Shown: in pieces, positions 31,564 to 40,188 of the stretch | Position numbering within the stretch: position 1 is the first letter of the stretch | Layout of the letters: the number at the start of each line of letters is the position of its first letter | NCBI GenBank assembly: GCA_934663595.1 | Contig: CAKUKM010000003.1 | Location: 92,344-156,343 of the forward strand | Direction of reading: 5' to 3' | DNA from: an uncultured Clostridia bacterium | GTDB lineage: Bacteria; Bacillota; Clostridia; Christensenellales; Aristaeellaceae | Length of the DNA stretch: 64,000 nucleotides | The notes under the pieces: model-generated | What the model was told of the DNA's origin: nothing | Databases searched by the model: none | What the model saw: the letters and a program-made list of their open reading frames with translations, nothing else | Translations under genes and position numbers: made by a program

Positions 31564-32397
31564 ATGGCCTTTGATTTTGCCTTTTTTGAAAAGAGTGCCG
31601 AATATGTGCGTTCGCGCGCGCCGTTTCAGCCGGAGATCGCGATCGTGCTCGGCTCGTGCCTCGGCCCGTTTGCCGATTCGATTGAAAATCCCATGTCGAT
31701 CGATTATGCCGAGATTCCGAATTTCCTGGTTTCCACCGCGCCCTCGCATGCGGGCAAGCTGATTTTCGGAACCGTCGGCGGTCGCCGCGTGGTGTGCATG
31801 TCCGGCCGCTTTCATTATTATGAGGGCTATGATTTCGAGCAGCTCACGATTCCGGTGCGGCTATTCAAGCTGCTCGGCGTGAAGGCGACGATTCTCACCA
31901 ACGCCGCCGGCGCAATCAATACGTCCTATCGCCCGGGCGACGTGATGATCGTGGCCGACCACATCAAAATGACCGGTGCAAGCCCGCTTCGCGGCGCGAA
32001 CGTTTCCGAATTCGGCCCGCGCTTTTTCGATACCACGCGGATGTATACGCCCGAGCTGCGCGAAATCGCCCGTGAATGCGCGAAAAATTCGGGCCTCGCC
32101 GTTCACGAGGGCGTGTATTTCTATTTCACCGGCCCGCAATTTGAAACGCCCGCAGAAATTCGCGCGGCGCGCATTCTGGGCGGCGACGCGGCGGGCATGT
32201 CCACCGTGACCGAGGCGCTGACCGCCGCGCATTGCGGCATGCCGCTGCTGGCGCTGAGCGTAATGACCAATATGGCCGCGGGCGTGCTGGACGCGCCGCT
32301 TTCGACCGACGAGGTCGACCGCACGGGCGAAAGGATCGCCCATGAATTCAGCGCCTATCTCACCGCGATTATTCAGAGAATTGGAGAAGCGATATGA
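31564..32397 (+). CDS. Purine nucleoside phosphorylase (6-oxopurine type, possible MTI phosphorylase)
   Basis: 277 residues of the trimeric PNP/MTA-phosphorylase family: IVLGSCLGPFAD, SGRFHYYEGYD, NAAGAINTSYRPGDVMIV, TGPQFETPAEIRA and GMSTVTEALTAAHCGM. The purine-site strand reads SVMTNMAAGVLD, with Asn where the family distinguishes 6-oxopurine enzymes from adenine-type MTA phosphorylases (Asp), so inosine-, guanosine- or methylthioinosine-like substrates are favoured. This fits the deaminase encoded next. It releases ribose-1-phosphate or 5-methylthioribose-1-phosphate. AGGAGGG lies just before the ATG, and its stop overlaps the deaminase start (ATGA). Confidence 0.9.
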   Translation: MAFDFAFFEKSAEYVRSRAPFQPEIAIVLGSCLGPFADSIENPMSIDYAEIPNFLVSTAPSHAGKLIFGTVGGRRVVCMSGRFHYYEGYDFEQLTIPVRLFKLLGVKATILTNAAGAINTSYRPGDVMIVADHIKMTGASPLRGANVSEFGPRFFDTTRMYTPELREIARECAKNSGLAVHEGVYFYFTGPQFETPAEIRAARILGGDAAGMSTVTEALTAAHCGMPLLALSVMTNMAAGVLDAPLSTDEVDRTGERIAHEFSAYLTAIIQRIGEAI

Positions 32398-33704
32398 GCA
32401 TACTGTTTGAAAACTGCGCGATTCTCGCCTGGAAGGACGGCGACTTTTTCCCCATCCGGAACGGCTATCTGGGCGTTGACGGCGACACGATCGACTATAT
32501 CGGCGCGGAGAAGCCGAATGCGCAATACGATATCGTTCGCGATTATTCGGGACGGCTGCTGATTCCGGGGCTGATCAACTGCCATTGCCATGCGGCGATG
32601 GTGCTGCTGCGCGGCGTGGGCAGCGATCTGCCGCTGCAGGAATGGCTGTTTGACAAGGTGTTTCCCATCGAGGATCGCCTGACTGCGGAGGACATCACCG
32701 CCGGAAACGAGCTGGCGATGATGGAAATGATCGCGACGGGAACCACGTCGTTTTCCGACATGTACATGGAGCCCGCGACGCTGGTAAAGTCTAACGAGGA
32801 AATCGGTATGAAGGTCAGCCTTTGCACGGCGGTGCAGAGCTTCGATGCAAGTGAGGATCCCGCGCAGAGCGACAGCATCGCACGGTCGATTCGCCTGCAT
32901 CAGAATTACCACAACGTCCAGTCCGGCCGCGTGCGCATCGATTTCGGCGTGCATGCCGAGTACACCTGCACCGACGCGGTGGCGAAATACTATGCTGATT
33001 ATGTAAAGACCGTTTCCGGCGCGCGCATGCACATTCACCTTTCCGAAACCGAAAAGGAGCAGCGCGAATGCATCGAGCGCCACGGCTGCACGCCGGCGGA
33101 ATGGTTTGAGCGCATGGGCGTTCTGGACGTGCCGACGGGCGCGGCGCACTGCGTGTGGGTCACGGACGGCGATATCGAAATCCTGAAAAAGCACGGCGTG
33201 TCGGCCGTGCACAACCCCACCAGCAACATGAAGCTCGGCAGCGGCTTTGCGCCGATTCCGCAATTGATCGAGCGGGGAATCAACGTCGCCCTCGGCACCG
33301 ATGGCGCGGCGAGCAACAACAACCTCAACATGTTCGAGGAAATGCACCTGGCGGCCATTCTGCACAACGGCTATCGCCGCGATCCGCTGCTGATGAAGCC
33401 GGAGACGGTGCTCAAAATGGCGACCGTCAACGGTGCGCGGCTGCAGGGCCGGGACGATACCGGCGCGCTCGAGGTCGGCAAAAAGGCGGATGTGGTCGCC
33501 GTCGATTTCCGCGGCAGGGCGCATCTGTATCCGGCGTTTGATCCGATGACCACGCTGGTCTACGCCGCGCAGGGCTCGGACGTTTCAATGACGATGGTCG
33601 ACGGCAAAATTCTCTATGAGGACGGCAAATTCATGACGCTGAATCCCGAAAAGGTGATTCAGAACGCGCGCGCGGCGGTTCGCCGCCTGTACGGGGAGGA
33701 ATGA
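32394..33704 (+). CDS. mtaD: 5-methylthioadenosine / S-adenosylhomocysteine deaminase
   Basis: 436 residues, start overlapping the PNP stop (ATGA). Amidohydrolase superfamily ligands are complete: NCHCHAAM (HxH), the HAEYTC strand, HLSETEKE, and ALGTDGAASNNNLNMFEEMHLA. These match the MtaD/SAH deaminase group, which turns MTA (or SAH, 5'-deoxyadenosine) into the inosine analogue. Its position between a 6-oxopurine phosphorylase and MtnA indicates a deaminate-then-phosphorolyse order. In Methanocaldococcus the same order is known for MTA and 5'-deoxyadenosine. No signal peptide; cytosolic. Whether MTA, SAH or 5'-deoxyadenosine is preferred cannot be read from sequence. Confidence 0.9.
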   Translation: MSILFENCAILAWKDGDFFPIRNGYLGVDGDTIDYIGAEKPNAQYDIVRDYSGRLLIPGLINCHCHAAMVLLRGVGSDLPLQEWLFDKVFPIEDRLTAEDITAGNELAMMEMIATGTTSFSDMYMEPATLVKSNEEIGMKVSLCTAVQSFDASEDPAQSDSIARSIRLHQNYHNVQSGRVRIDFGVHAEYTCTDAVAKYYADYVKTVSGARMHIHLSETEKEQRECIERHGCTPAEWFERMGVLDVPTGAAHCVWVTDGDIEILKKHGVSAVHNPTSNMKLGSGFAPIPQLIERGINVALGTDGAASNNNLNMFEEMHLAAILHNGYRRDPLLMKPETVLKMATVNGARLQGRDDTGALEVGKKADVVAVDFRGRAHLYPAFDPMTTLVYAAQGSDVSMTMVDGKILYEDGKFMTLNPEKVIQNARAAVRRLYGEE

Positions 33705-33707
33705 CGA

Positions 33708-34781
33708 ATGGAAAGAGCGGATCAGGGCCTTGCCTTCATGCTGCAATACGAAAACATCGCCTGGTACGACGCGGGCGAGGTGCGCATTCTCGATCGGCGC
33801 GCGTATCCCACGAAGGTGGAATTCGTGCGCTGCAAAACGCACGGCGAGGTCGCGCAGGCGATTGCCGATATGGTCACGCAGAGCGCGGGGCCGTATACCG
33901 CCGCGGCGATGGGCATGGCGCTGGCGGCGCACGAATGCGAAACGCTTTCCGCCAACGCGCAGCTTGAATACCTCGAGGACGCGGCCTATACGCTTTCGCA
34001 CGCGCGCCCGACCACGGCGGCGCGCATGGAGCTCGTGACCGGCGGCTGTCTGAATGCGGCGAAGCGCGTGCTGGAGGCGGGGGAGAGCGCGCCGGACGCG
34101 ATCGTTCGCCATGCGGTGGCGGCCAATAATCTGCGCTACGACAAGATTCACCGAATGGCGGAATACCTGGTGGACATGTTTCCGAACGGCGGCGGTGTGA
34201 TGACGCAGTGCTTCGGCGAGACGATCGTCGGGCAGATGCTGAAGGTCGCGCGCGAGCGCAGGAAGAAGATTCATTTGTATTGCCCGGAGACGCGGCCGTA
34301 TTTCCAGGGCGCGCGCCTGACCGCGACGGTCGCGCACGACATGGGCTTCGACGTCACGGTCATTACCGACAACATGCCCGCATTCGTGATGCAGAACGAG
34401 CGGATCGACGTATTCACCTCCGCGGCGGACGCGATTTGCATGGACGGCCATGTCGTGAACAAGGTCGGCACGTTCCAGATCGCGCTGGTGGCCAAATATA
34501 TGGGCGTTCCCTATTTCGTGACCGGCGCGCCGGATAAGGGGCACGACACGATCGATTCGGTCGAAATCGAGTTCCGCGATCCGGAATTTACGCTCCAGGC
34601 GATGGGCGTGCGCACGGCCTGCGAGGGCGTGAAGGGCTATTACCCGGCGTTTGATATTACGCCGCCGCATCTGGTGTCCGGCGTAGTGACCGATCAGGGA
34701 ATTTATTCGCCCTATGATCTGAAGCGCTATTTCGCCTCCGGCAATTCCGGCGAGTATACGGACAAAGACCTTTGCATCTGA
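33708..34781 (+). CDS. mtnA: S-methyl-5-thioribose-1-phosphate isomerase (MtnA family)
   Basis: 357 residues of the eIF2B alpha/MtnA fold. Seen are MLQYENIAWYDAGEVRILDRRAYP, the ARPTTAARMELV loop (like RPTAVNL in MtnA), YCPETRPYFQGARLTATVA, and DAICMDGHVVNKVGTFQIALVAKYMGVPYFV. MtnA opens the ring of methylthioribose-1-phosphate to methylthioribulose-1-phosphate; a few members are ribose-1,5-bisphosphate or 5-deoxyribose-1-phosphate isomerases, and this one departs from typical MtnA in the catalytic cysteine region (VTGGCLNAAKR). The gene begins four bases after mtaD and is followed by a class II aldolase, so a phosphosugar isomerase role is strongly supported by context. Confidence 0.85.
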   Translation: MERADQGLAFMLQYENIAWYDAGEVRILDRRAYPTKVEFVRCKTHGEVAQAIADMVTQSAGPYTAAAMGMALAAHECETLSANAQLEYLEDAAYTLSHARPTTAARMELVTGGCLNAAKRVLEAGESAPDAIVRHAVAANNLRYDKIHRMAEYLVDMFPNGGGVMTQCFGETIVGQMLKVARERRKKIHLYCPETRPYFQGARLTATVAHDMGFDVTVITDNMPAFVMQNERIDVFTSAADAICMDGHVVNKVGTFQIALVAKYMGVPYFVTGAPDKGHDTIDSVEIEFRDPEFTLQAMGVRTACEGVKGYYPAFDITPPHLVSGVVTDQGIYSPYDLKRYFASGNSGEYTDKDLCI

Positions 34782-34793
34782 AGGAGAAGCGAT

Positions 34794-35408
34794 ATGGATA
34801 TCCGAAGCAAACTGGTACAGACCGCGCAGACGGCCTATCGCGAAAGGCTCTTTGCGGCTACGAGCGGAAATCTCTCCGTCTTTGATCGCGAAAATGGGAA
34901 AATCTACATTACGCCCGGCTCGTTTCCCTATGAGGAAATGACGCCAGAGGATATCATGGCGATCGATCTGGACGGCAATATTCTGCGGGGCAGGCACAGT
35001 CCGTCGTCCGAGTGGCGCATGCATGCGGCGATTTACCGCGCCGACGCGCGCGTGAACGCGATCGTGCACACGCATTCGCCGTATGCGACGGCGTTTGCGA
35101 TCAACCGAATGCGCATCCCCGCAGTCCTGTATGAAATGGTGTTTTTCCTGGGCGGCGATATTCCCGTCGCCGAGGGCGCGATACCGGGAACGCCCGAGGT
35201 CGGCGAAAACTGCGTGCCCGCGCTGAAGGAGCGCTACGGCTGCCTGATGGCAAATCACGGCGCGCTCGCCGTGGGTGATACGCTCGAACGCGCCTACACC
35301 CGCGCGGTTTACATCGAAGACGCGGCGAAGGCCTATTCCATTGCGCTCGGCCACGGGAGAACCTACGAAATCGGCCTCGACGCCGAAAACGAAATCCGTT
35401 CAAGATAA
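34794..35408 (+). CDS. Class II aldolase (Ald2/FucA-like), probable DHAP-shunt enzyme
   Basis: 204 residues. Zinc ligands of class II aldolase/adducin proteins are visible: the SSEWRMHAAIYR helix with the catalytic glutamate, HTHSPYATAF (two histidines) and NHGALAVGDT (third). SGNLSVFD and ITPGSFPYEEMTPED are typical of fuculose-phosphate aldolases. Following MtnA, the expected reaction is cleavage of 5-methylthioribulose-1-phosphate or 5-deoxyribulose-1-phosphate into DHAP and an aldehyde, as in the known DHAP shunt. AAGGAG precedes the ATG. The oxygen-dependent dioxygenase of the classical methionine salvage (MtnD) is absent here, fitting an anaerobe. The operon ends in the shared terminator. 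Confidence 0.82.
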   Translation: MDIRSKLVQTAQTAYRERLFAATSGNLSVFDRENGKIYITPGSFPYEEMTPEDIMAIDLDGNILRGRHSPSSEWRMHAAIYRADARVNAIVHTHSPYATAFAINRMRIPAVLYEMVFFLGGDIPVAEGAIPGTPEVGENCVPALKERYGCLMANHGALAVGDTLERAYTRAVYIEDAAKAYSIALGHGRTYEIGLDAENEIRSR

Positions 35409-35411
35409 ATA

Positions 35412-35448
35412 AAAGCTCCGCTTCATGAAAAACACGAAGCGGAGCTTT
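35412..35448. terminator. Bidirectional terminator of the salvage operon
   Basis: AAAGCTCCGCTTC (35412-35424) / GAAGCGGAGCTTT (35436-35448) is a 13-bp perfect stem with A- and T-runs on the outside, serving the plus-strand operon and the convergent phosphomutase gene. Confidence 0.93.
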
Positions 35449-35450
35449 GT

Positions 35451-36965
35451 TTATGCTTCTTCAACGGCCTTGCGCAGCGGCTCGAGATCGAGCTCTTCGC
35501 AGCCCTTGAGCAGCTCGTAGAGCTGGCCGAGCATGCGCTTTACGCCGCCGGGCACGTCGCTTTCGGCATTCAGCGGCATTACGGGATCGTGCAGCGACAG
35601 GCGCAGCTGGAACCACGCGTTCGCCACGCCGCCGTCCAGATTGAATGTAATGCGCACGCCCTCGCGGTTGTCGTTCGCGAGCGTCCATTCCGGATTGTTC
35701 AGCGTGTGCGAAAGCACGCGTTCGATGATGTCCTGGCTGGCGGTGCGCACGTCGTCGTAATGAATCGCCATGCGAATTTCGACCGATTCAATCGGCTCGC
35801 TCAATTCGTCGATCAGGGAGGACAGCGTCTGCCCCTCGCGCTTGCGGTTCAGCGCCTCGCAGATCAGACGCGTGACCAGATACATGCCGTCGTCGATGAA
35901 ATAATTCTCGCGGAACGCCGCGTGGCCGCTGGTTTCCATCGCGAGCGGGCAATCGATGCCTTCGTCGTTTAAGCGAATCGCCTCGTCGATGACGTTGCGA
36001 TAGCCGCGCTTGTAGCGATAATGCGTGCCGCCCCATTCGGTAATGAACTGCGTAAGGCCGGAGCTGGTCACGCTGTCGGTCACGAACGTCGCGCCCGGAT
36101 GCTCTTCCAGCAGAATCGCCGCCACCAGCGCGATCAGCCGATTGCGGTTGATGACGCGCCCGTTCTGATCCACGATGGCCGCGCGATCGCAGTCCGGATC
36201 GAAGATGACGCCCAGATCGGCCTCGTTTTCCACCACCGCCTTCGCGATCGCCTCCAGCGCGGAAGGGCTTTCGGGATTCGGGCTGTGGCTGGGGAAGCGG
36301 CCGTCGGGCGAAAGATTCAGACTGCCGTCGACATACGCGCCCAGATCCTCCAGAAAATCGGCGTAAAATCCGCCGGAACCGCTGCTGGCGTCGACCACCA
36401 CGTGCAATCCAAGCAGCGGCTTCAACGCGTCATCGTCCAGGCGCTTGCGCACCATCTGCTTCAAATGCTCCGTGTAAACGCTCAAAAAGTCGATTCGCCG
36501 AACCAGGCGGTCGGGAACCGGCGCGCGGGAGGCGCGATTGATGATCTCGCGCACGTCGTCCGCGTCCACATGGCCCTCGCGCAGAATGAACTTGAAGCCG
36601 TTCTTTTCGCCGGAAAAATGGCTCGCCGTGATCATGATTGCGCCGTGCGCGTTCGTTTCCTCGGAAACCGTCGTCATGAACAGCGCGGGCGTGGTGCACA
36701 GGTCGCAGTCAAACACGTCCGAATCCGCCGCGGTCAGCCCGCGAATTACTGCGGATTTCAGCCGCGGCCCTGAGGCGCGCGAATCGCGGCCGACGGAAAT
36801 CGCCAGCCGATCGGGCGTGGTCGAGAGCCTTTCTGCCAGCCATTGCGCGAATGCAAAGCCAATTCGCGCCGCAAACGCGTCGGTCAGCAGCGATTCCTCC
36901 GCGCGAATCTCCGCGCCGCTCGCCAGCTTCTGCCAGTTCTGGGTACTGTTACTGTCGGAACTCAT
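35451..36965 (-). CDS. Phosphohexomutase (phosphomannomutase/phosphoglucomutase family)
   Basis: 504 residues, four-domain alpha-D-phosphohexomutase layout. The active-site loop is ITASHFSGEKNGFKF: the phospho-accepting serine is in TASH, but the usual Asn-Pro after it is replaced by Phe-Ser. The metal-binding loop is DPDCDRAAI, the sugar loop ETSGHAAF, and the phosphate-binding C-terminal loop GVRITF (NREGVRITF). These enzymes interconvert hexose-6- and hexose-1-phosphates for wall polysaccharide and glycogen precursors. The TASHFS variation resembles the TASHLP-type clostridial subgroup. It is transcribed alone, convergent to the salvage operon. Confidence 0.88.
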   Translation of the reverse strand: MSSDSNSTQNWQKLASGAEIRAEESLLTDAFAARIGFAFAQWLAERLSTTPDRLAISVGRDSRASGPRLKSAVIRGLTAADSDVFDCDLCTTPALFMTTVSEETNAHGAIMITASHFSGEKNGFKFILREGHVDADDVREIINRASRAPVPDRLVRRIDFLSVYTEHLKQMVRKRLDDDALKPLLGLHVVVDASSGSGGFYADFLEDLGAYVDGSLNLSPDGRFPSHSPNPESPSALEAIAKAVVENEADLGVIFDPDCDRAAIVDQNGRVINRNRLIALVAAILLEEHPGATFVTDSVTSSGLTQFITEWGGTHYRYKRGYRNVIDEAIRLNDEGIDCPLAMETSGHAAFRENYFIDDGMYLVTRLICEALNRKREGQTLSSLIDELSEPIESVEIRMAIHYDDVRTASQDIIERVLSHTLNNPEWTLANDNREGVRITFNLDGGVANAWFQLRLSLHDPVMPLNAESDVPGGVKRMLGQLYELLKGCEELDLEPLRKAVEEA

Positions 36966-37013
36966 AAAAACCCCTTTCCGTTATTGAAGCGCAATTGCGC
37001 CGAATGGATAAAA

Positions 37014-37688
37014 TCACGGCTCCTCGATGGGAACCAGCGCCGCAAGAAGGCGATACAGCGGCGCGAGACGGCGAAACGCCGCCGCCAGCTCGTCCGCCAG
37101 CGCGGGCGATTGAATCAGCCCAAAATCGCGAATCGGCTTTTCGAAGTAAAAATCCTTCGCCGGGTAAACGCCCCGCAGCGAATCCGGAACGATATCGGGA
37201 ATCGCCATGCGCTTGTAGGCGTTCACATGCAGGTTGAATTCGCCGGAAACCGATTCAAACAGCGCGGCGACCGGCTCCGGTTCCGTTCGAATCCGCTGCC
37301 GGAGCGCGTTCATCATGCCGCGGTTTTCGCTGTAAAAGCCCATGCCGACGCGCGCGCCGCTGGCGGACAGATCGAAAAACAGCTCCGCCGGCGAGCTTTC
37401 CTCGCCGCGCGGGCGATGAAACGACAGCCACAGGTAATCGCGATACGGCGATTTGTCCTTCGAAAAGCGAATATCGCGGTTGATGCGCGAAACCACGCGG
37501 TTCGGCCGGCGTTCCAGCGTGTCGTCGATTTCCTCGATCACCGGCGAAAGCACCTCGGCCAGGCGCAGACTCGGCTCGCGCACGCCGCGCAGATACCAGT
37601 CGTGGTTGGCATGGAAGAAATCCACGTTGTTGTTAAACGCGATCGCCATGAAGAATTCAAACGTTTCGTTATTGTATCCCTGAAACAT
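37014..37688 (-). CDS. DUF2461-family protein
   Basis: 224 residues. The typical N-terminus (NNETFEFFMAIAFNNNVDFFHANHDWYLRGVREP) and the IEEIDDTLERRPNRVVSRINRDIRFSKDKSPYRDYLWLSFHR core are the DUF2461 (TIGR02453) signature. The family is a small, soluble alpha/beta protein found widely in bacteria and fungi with no established function. The ATG at 37688 lies inside the 3' end of the upstream surface-protein gene, overlapping it by 20 bases in another frame, so the two are translationally linked. No membrane segment or catalytic motif is seen. Confidence 0.85.
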   Translation of the reverse strand: MFQGYNNETFEFFMAIAFNNNVDFFHANHDWYLRGVREPSLRLAEVLSPVIEEIDDTLERRPNRVVSRINRDIRFSKDKSPYRDYLWLSFHRPRGEESSPAELFFDLSASGARVGMGFYSENRGMMNALRQRIRTEPEPVAALFESVSGEFNLHVNAYKRMAIPDIVPDSLRGVYPAKDFYFEKPIRDFGLIQSPALADELAAAFRRLAPLYRLLAALVPIEEP

Positions 37689-39306
37689 CTTTTTTGCTCC
37701 GATCTTTGTTCGCCAGGCGCTTCAGCGGCGTAAACGGCGCGGTTTTGCCCAGCTCGTCGTGCAGACGCTGCCGGCGCGCCGCATCGCGCTCCTTCTGCGC
37801 GCGCCTCGCGCGGCGGGAGAGGATCAGCAATACGACCGTCAGCGCAACCAGCACCGCGACCGCCAGAATCAGCACCACGATAAACCAGTCCGACCGCGCG
37901 ACCTTCATCGACGATCCGGTAAACGGCGCGAGCACATTCGCGCCGCTTTCCTCGGGCGTTGCGCCGCCGGAACCGATTCGAACCATGACCGGCTCGGCCT
38001 CGATCGTTTGCGCCGCGCCGTCGGCGTCCAAATAGGAAATGGAAAAGCGATATTCGCGCGATTCCGCGACCCGCACGCGCTCCGTCCAGACCACCGGTTC
38101 GCCCGGCCCGACGGCCGCGAGCGTGCAGACCGTTCCCAGAGAGGCTTCGGAAATCGAAACGTTGGTCACGACGCTCGAGCCGCGGTTTTCGATCGAAATC
38201 TCAAACGGCACATAGCCCGCGCGCCGGATTTTTTCCCATTTCGGCGCGGCAGAGACGGCGAGAATCGTGGTTTCATTCAGCGGCGAAATGGAAACGCGCC
38301 GCGTTTCGGTCAACAGCTCGGTCGTTTCGTCCGCCGCATCCACGGCGACGACGCGCCAGCGATACGCCGCGCTTTCGCGAACCGGGTATTCGCGCGCGAT
38401 TTCCACCGGCGCGGAGCTCAGCGGCAGGCGCAGACTGTCCGCCACCACGCCGCCGTAAAGATCATCATAAATGGAAATAGATTTGAAATCCACGTCGCCC
38501 GCGTTCGTGAGCCGAAGCGTCGCCTGCGCGCAGCCGGTTTCATCGGTTTCGACATTGAATTCCAGATTCAGCGCCGGGTGCGCCACGCGGAACGCAAGAT
38601 CGTCCAGATGAATTTCGGCGCGCGTGCCGTTCGCCCGGTCGTAGGAGAGCGTCGGCGCGGAAACCATGATGTCGGTTACCGCGACGCTGTGAACGAGATT
38701 GACCGTTTCGCCGGGATTGACGACGTCGATCGATTGCGAAAAGCCGTCCAGCGAGTCGGTAATCTGAACGCCGGTGATCGGCGTGGACAGCAGATTGCGC
38801 GCCTGATAGACCACGGTGAGCTGCCCGCTCGAGGCCACGAAGCGCGAGGAGACGTTTCGCAAAAACTCTACAGGCGTGGCCGGAATTGCGCGCCCGATCG
38901 TCGCCTCCACGGGGAAATTGTAGCGCTTGTCGCCCGCGTTCAGCGAAACCAGATACGATACCACGCCCGCGCTCAGCTCCGCGTCGGTCACGGTGTGCGT
39001 GAGCGAGTGCGTGAGATAGGAGTCCTCGGCGATATCGCCGAGCGATTCGGTGGAAACGCCGTCCGGGCTGGTCAGAATGACTCCGGTGAGCGTGCCGGGG
39101 CCCTTGTTTTCGAAGGTGAATTGCAGCTCGACCGGCCCAAGCTCGGTCACGACGCTCGGCTCGGCCGTCACGCGCACGTCCAGCTGCGGGAGAATCGTCG
39201 CGTCCGCGCGCGCAGGCAGAGCGATTCCGCCCAGCGCAAAAATCAGCGCGATTGCGATCAGGCCCAGTGTCCGTATGGCGCGCATGCTTGAAAAACTCCT
39301 TTTCAT
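37669..39306 (-). CDS. Surface-anchored protein with CARDB/DUF11-like repeats
   Basis: 545 residues. A signal peptide (about 1-33, ending in ARA) starts it and one transmembrane helix (about 480-505) plus a basic cytoplasmic tail (RRARRAQKERDAARRQR) ends it, so about 440 residues face outside. The exposed part shows repeated beta-sandwich domains with the conserved-sequence theme of CARDB/DUF11-type repeats (VELQFTFENKGPGTLTGV, LTVVYQARNLLSTPITGVQITD, ATLRLTNAGDVDFKSISI, FEISIENRGSSVVTNVSI). Such proteins act as adhesins or envelope scaffolds. A strong promoter lies upstream. It is the first of two genes; the small DUF2461 gene overlaps its end. Confidence 0.8.
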   Translation of the reverse strand: MKRSFSSMRAIRTLGLIAIALIFALGGIALPARADATILPQLDVRVTAEPSVVTELGPVELQFTFENKGPGTLTGVILTSPDGVSTESLGDIAEDSYLTHSLTHTVTDAELSAGVVSYLVSLNAGDKRYNFPVEATIGRAIPATPVEFLRNVSSRFVASSGQLTVVYQARNLLSTPITGVQITDSLDGFSQSIDVVNPGETVNLVHSVAVTDIMVSAPTLSYDRANGTRAEIHLDDLAFRVAHPALNLEFNVETDETGCAQATLRLTNAGDVDFKSISIYDDLYGGVVADSLRLPLSSAPVEIAREYPVRESAAYRWRVVAVDAADETTELLTETRRVSISPLNETTILAVSAAPKWEKIRRAGYVPFEISIENRGSSVVTNVSISEASLGTVCTLAAVGPGEPVVWTERVRVAESREYRFSISYLDADGAAQTIEAEPVMVRIGSGGATPEESGANVLAPFTGSSMKVARSDWFIVVLILAVAVLVALTVVLLILSRRARRAQKERDAARRQRLHDELGKTAPFTPLKRLANKDRSKKDVSGIQ

Positions 39307-39319
39307 CCCATTTTAGTCT

Positions 39320-39348
39320 ATTTTAGTTCATTTCGCGCCGCCTGTCAA
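39320..39348 (-). promoter_or_regulatory. Promoter of the surface-protein gene
   Basis: Minus strand: TTGACA (39348-39343), 17 bases, TAAAAT (39325-39320). It lies back to back with the plus-strand promoter at 39353-39381. Confidence 0.85.
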
Positions 39349-39352
39349 GCAC

Positions 39353-39381
39353 TGGACAAACCGGCGGCGATGCGCTATAAT
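39353..39381 (+). promoter_or_regulatory. Promoter of the coiled-coil membrane protein gene
   Basis: TGGACA (39353-39358), 17 bases, TATAAT (39376-39381). Confidence 0.75.
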
Positions 39382-39403
39382 AGAGCGACAAAAGATAAAC
39401 GGG

Positions 39404-39940
39404 ATGGTATTTGGCTTGATTCCATTGATGATTGTTTCCGCGCTGCTCGCCATTGCGTGCGCAATGCTGACGGCGGCGTGGCTCAGGGCGGTGCGCGAGC
39501 GCGACGTGAACGCGGCGCGGCTGGAGGAAATGCAGTCGCTCCGGCTGGAGCTCGATCGCCTGCGCGCCGATGATTATCAGCTTCGGCGGAGGCTGAACGC
39601 GATGAACGTGTCCCTGGCGGACGAGCGCGTCTATTCGCGCGATCTCGAGGCTGATCTGGCCGATTGCCGCAGTCGCCTGGACGAAACGAAGCGCAAGCTG
39701 GAGCAGATGACGGCGCAGCGCGTGCGCGCGGAGAAGGAGGTTTCCGGCGCGCAGCTGAAGGCGCAGCTCTATGAGCGGCAATACGATCAGCTCAAGCGCG
39801 AATATCGCGACCTTGAAAAGCGATTCAGCATCTGCCGCGAGGAAAAGGAAGCGCTCGCGGCGGAGCAGGGCCCGAAGAAAAAGCCCAAGAAGGCGGAAAC
39901 GCTCGACCAGATTACGATGAGCGACCTGTTCGATCTGTAG
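39404..39940 (+). CDS. Membrane-anchored coiled-coil protein
   Basis: 178 residues. One N-terminal transmembrane helix (about 3-27) is followed by a long heptad-patterned coiled coil (about 30-150: ERDVNAARLEEMQSLRLELDRL...LEADLADCRSRLDETKRKLEQMTAQRVRAEKEV) and a basic tail (KKKPKKAE). It therefore looks like a bitopic inner-face protein projecting a helix into the cytoplasm, as in some cell-division or envelope scaffolding proteins. I do not recognise a specific family. A strong promoter precedes it, but the ribosome binding site (CGGGA) is weak. A short gene with a conserved domain follows 16 bases later. Confidence 0.65.
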   Translation: MVFGLIPLMIVSALLAIACAMLTAAWLRAVRERDVNAARLEEMQSLRLELDRLRADDYQLRRRLNAMNVSLADERVYSRDLEADLADCRSRLDETKRKLEQMTAQRVRAEKEVSGAQLKAQLYERQYDQLKREYRDLEKRFSICREEKEALAAEQGPKKKPKKAETLDQITMSDLFDL

Positions 39941-39956
39941 GCGCGGAGACGAAGAA

Positions 39957-40172
39957 ATGAGCAAATACAGCCCCCTCTGGAACTGGATTCGTGAAAACGG
40001 CGCGGAGGAATTTCAGCTGACCTACGCGGAAATCGAGCGGATCGCGGGCGTTCCAATCGATCATTCCTTTCTGACCTATAAAAAGGAATTGTTGGAGTAC
40101 GGCTATCGCGTCCGGAAGATTTCCATGAAGGAGCAAACCGTCGCCTTCGAAAAGCAAAACGAAAGCACCTGA
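39957..40172 (+). CDS. Small conserved protein, DUF7662-like
   Basis: 71 residues. The pattern SKYSPLWNWIRENGAEEFQLTYAEIERIAGVPIDHSFLTYKKELLEYGYRVRKISMKEQTVAFEK resembles the small DUF7662-type proteins of Firmicutes, which start with a Leu-Trp-x-Trp motif and have an IDHSFL-YKKEL stretch; the family assignment is from memory. They resemble restriction-modification-linked or nucleic-acid-binding mini-proteins, but no role is proven. GGAGACG lies upstream of the ATG. Its stop codon sits inside the left arm of its own terminator hairpin (40164-40182), which is a compact layout also seen in several small genes here. Confidence 0.75.
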   Translation: MSKYSPLWNWIRENGAEEFQLTYAEIERIAGVPIDHSFLTYKKELLEYGYRVRKISMKEQTVAFEKQNEST

Positions 40173-40188
40173 AGCAGGTGCTTTTTTT
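40164..40188 (+). terminator. Terminator after the small DUF7662-like gene
   Basis: AGCACCTG (40164-40171) / CAGGTGCT (40175-40182), 3-base loop, then a T-run. It contains the stop codon of the gene. Confidence 0.9.

Noticed and set aside
30208..31815. A 535-residue minus-strand open frame opposite the dipeptidase
   Set aside because: It is out of register with any start signal and lacks a family.
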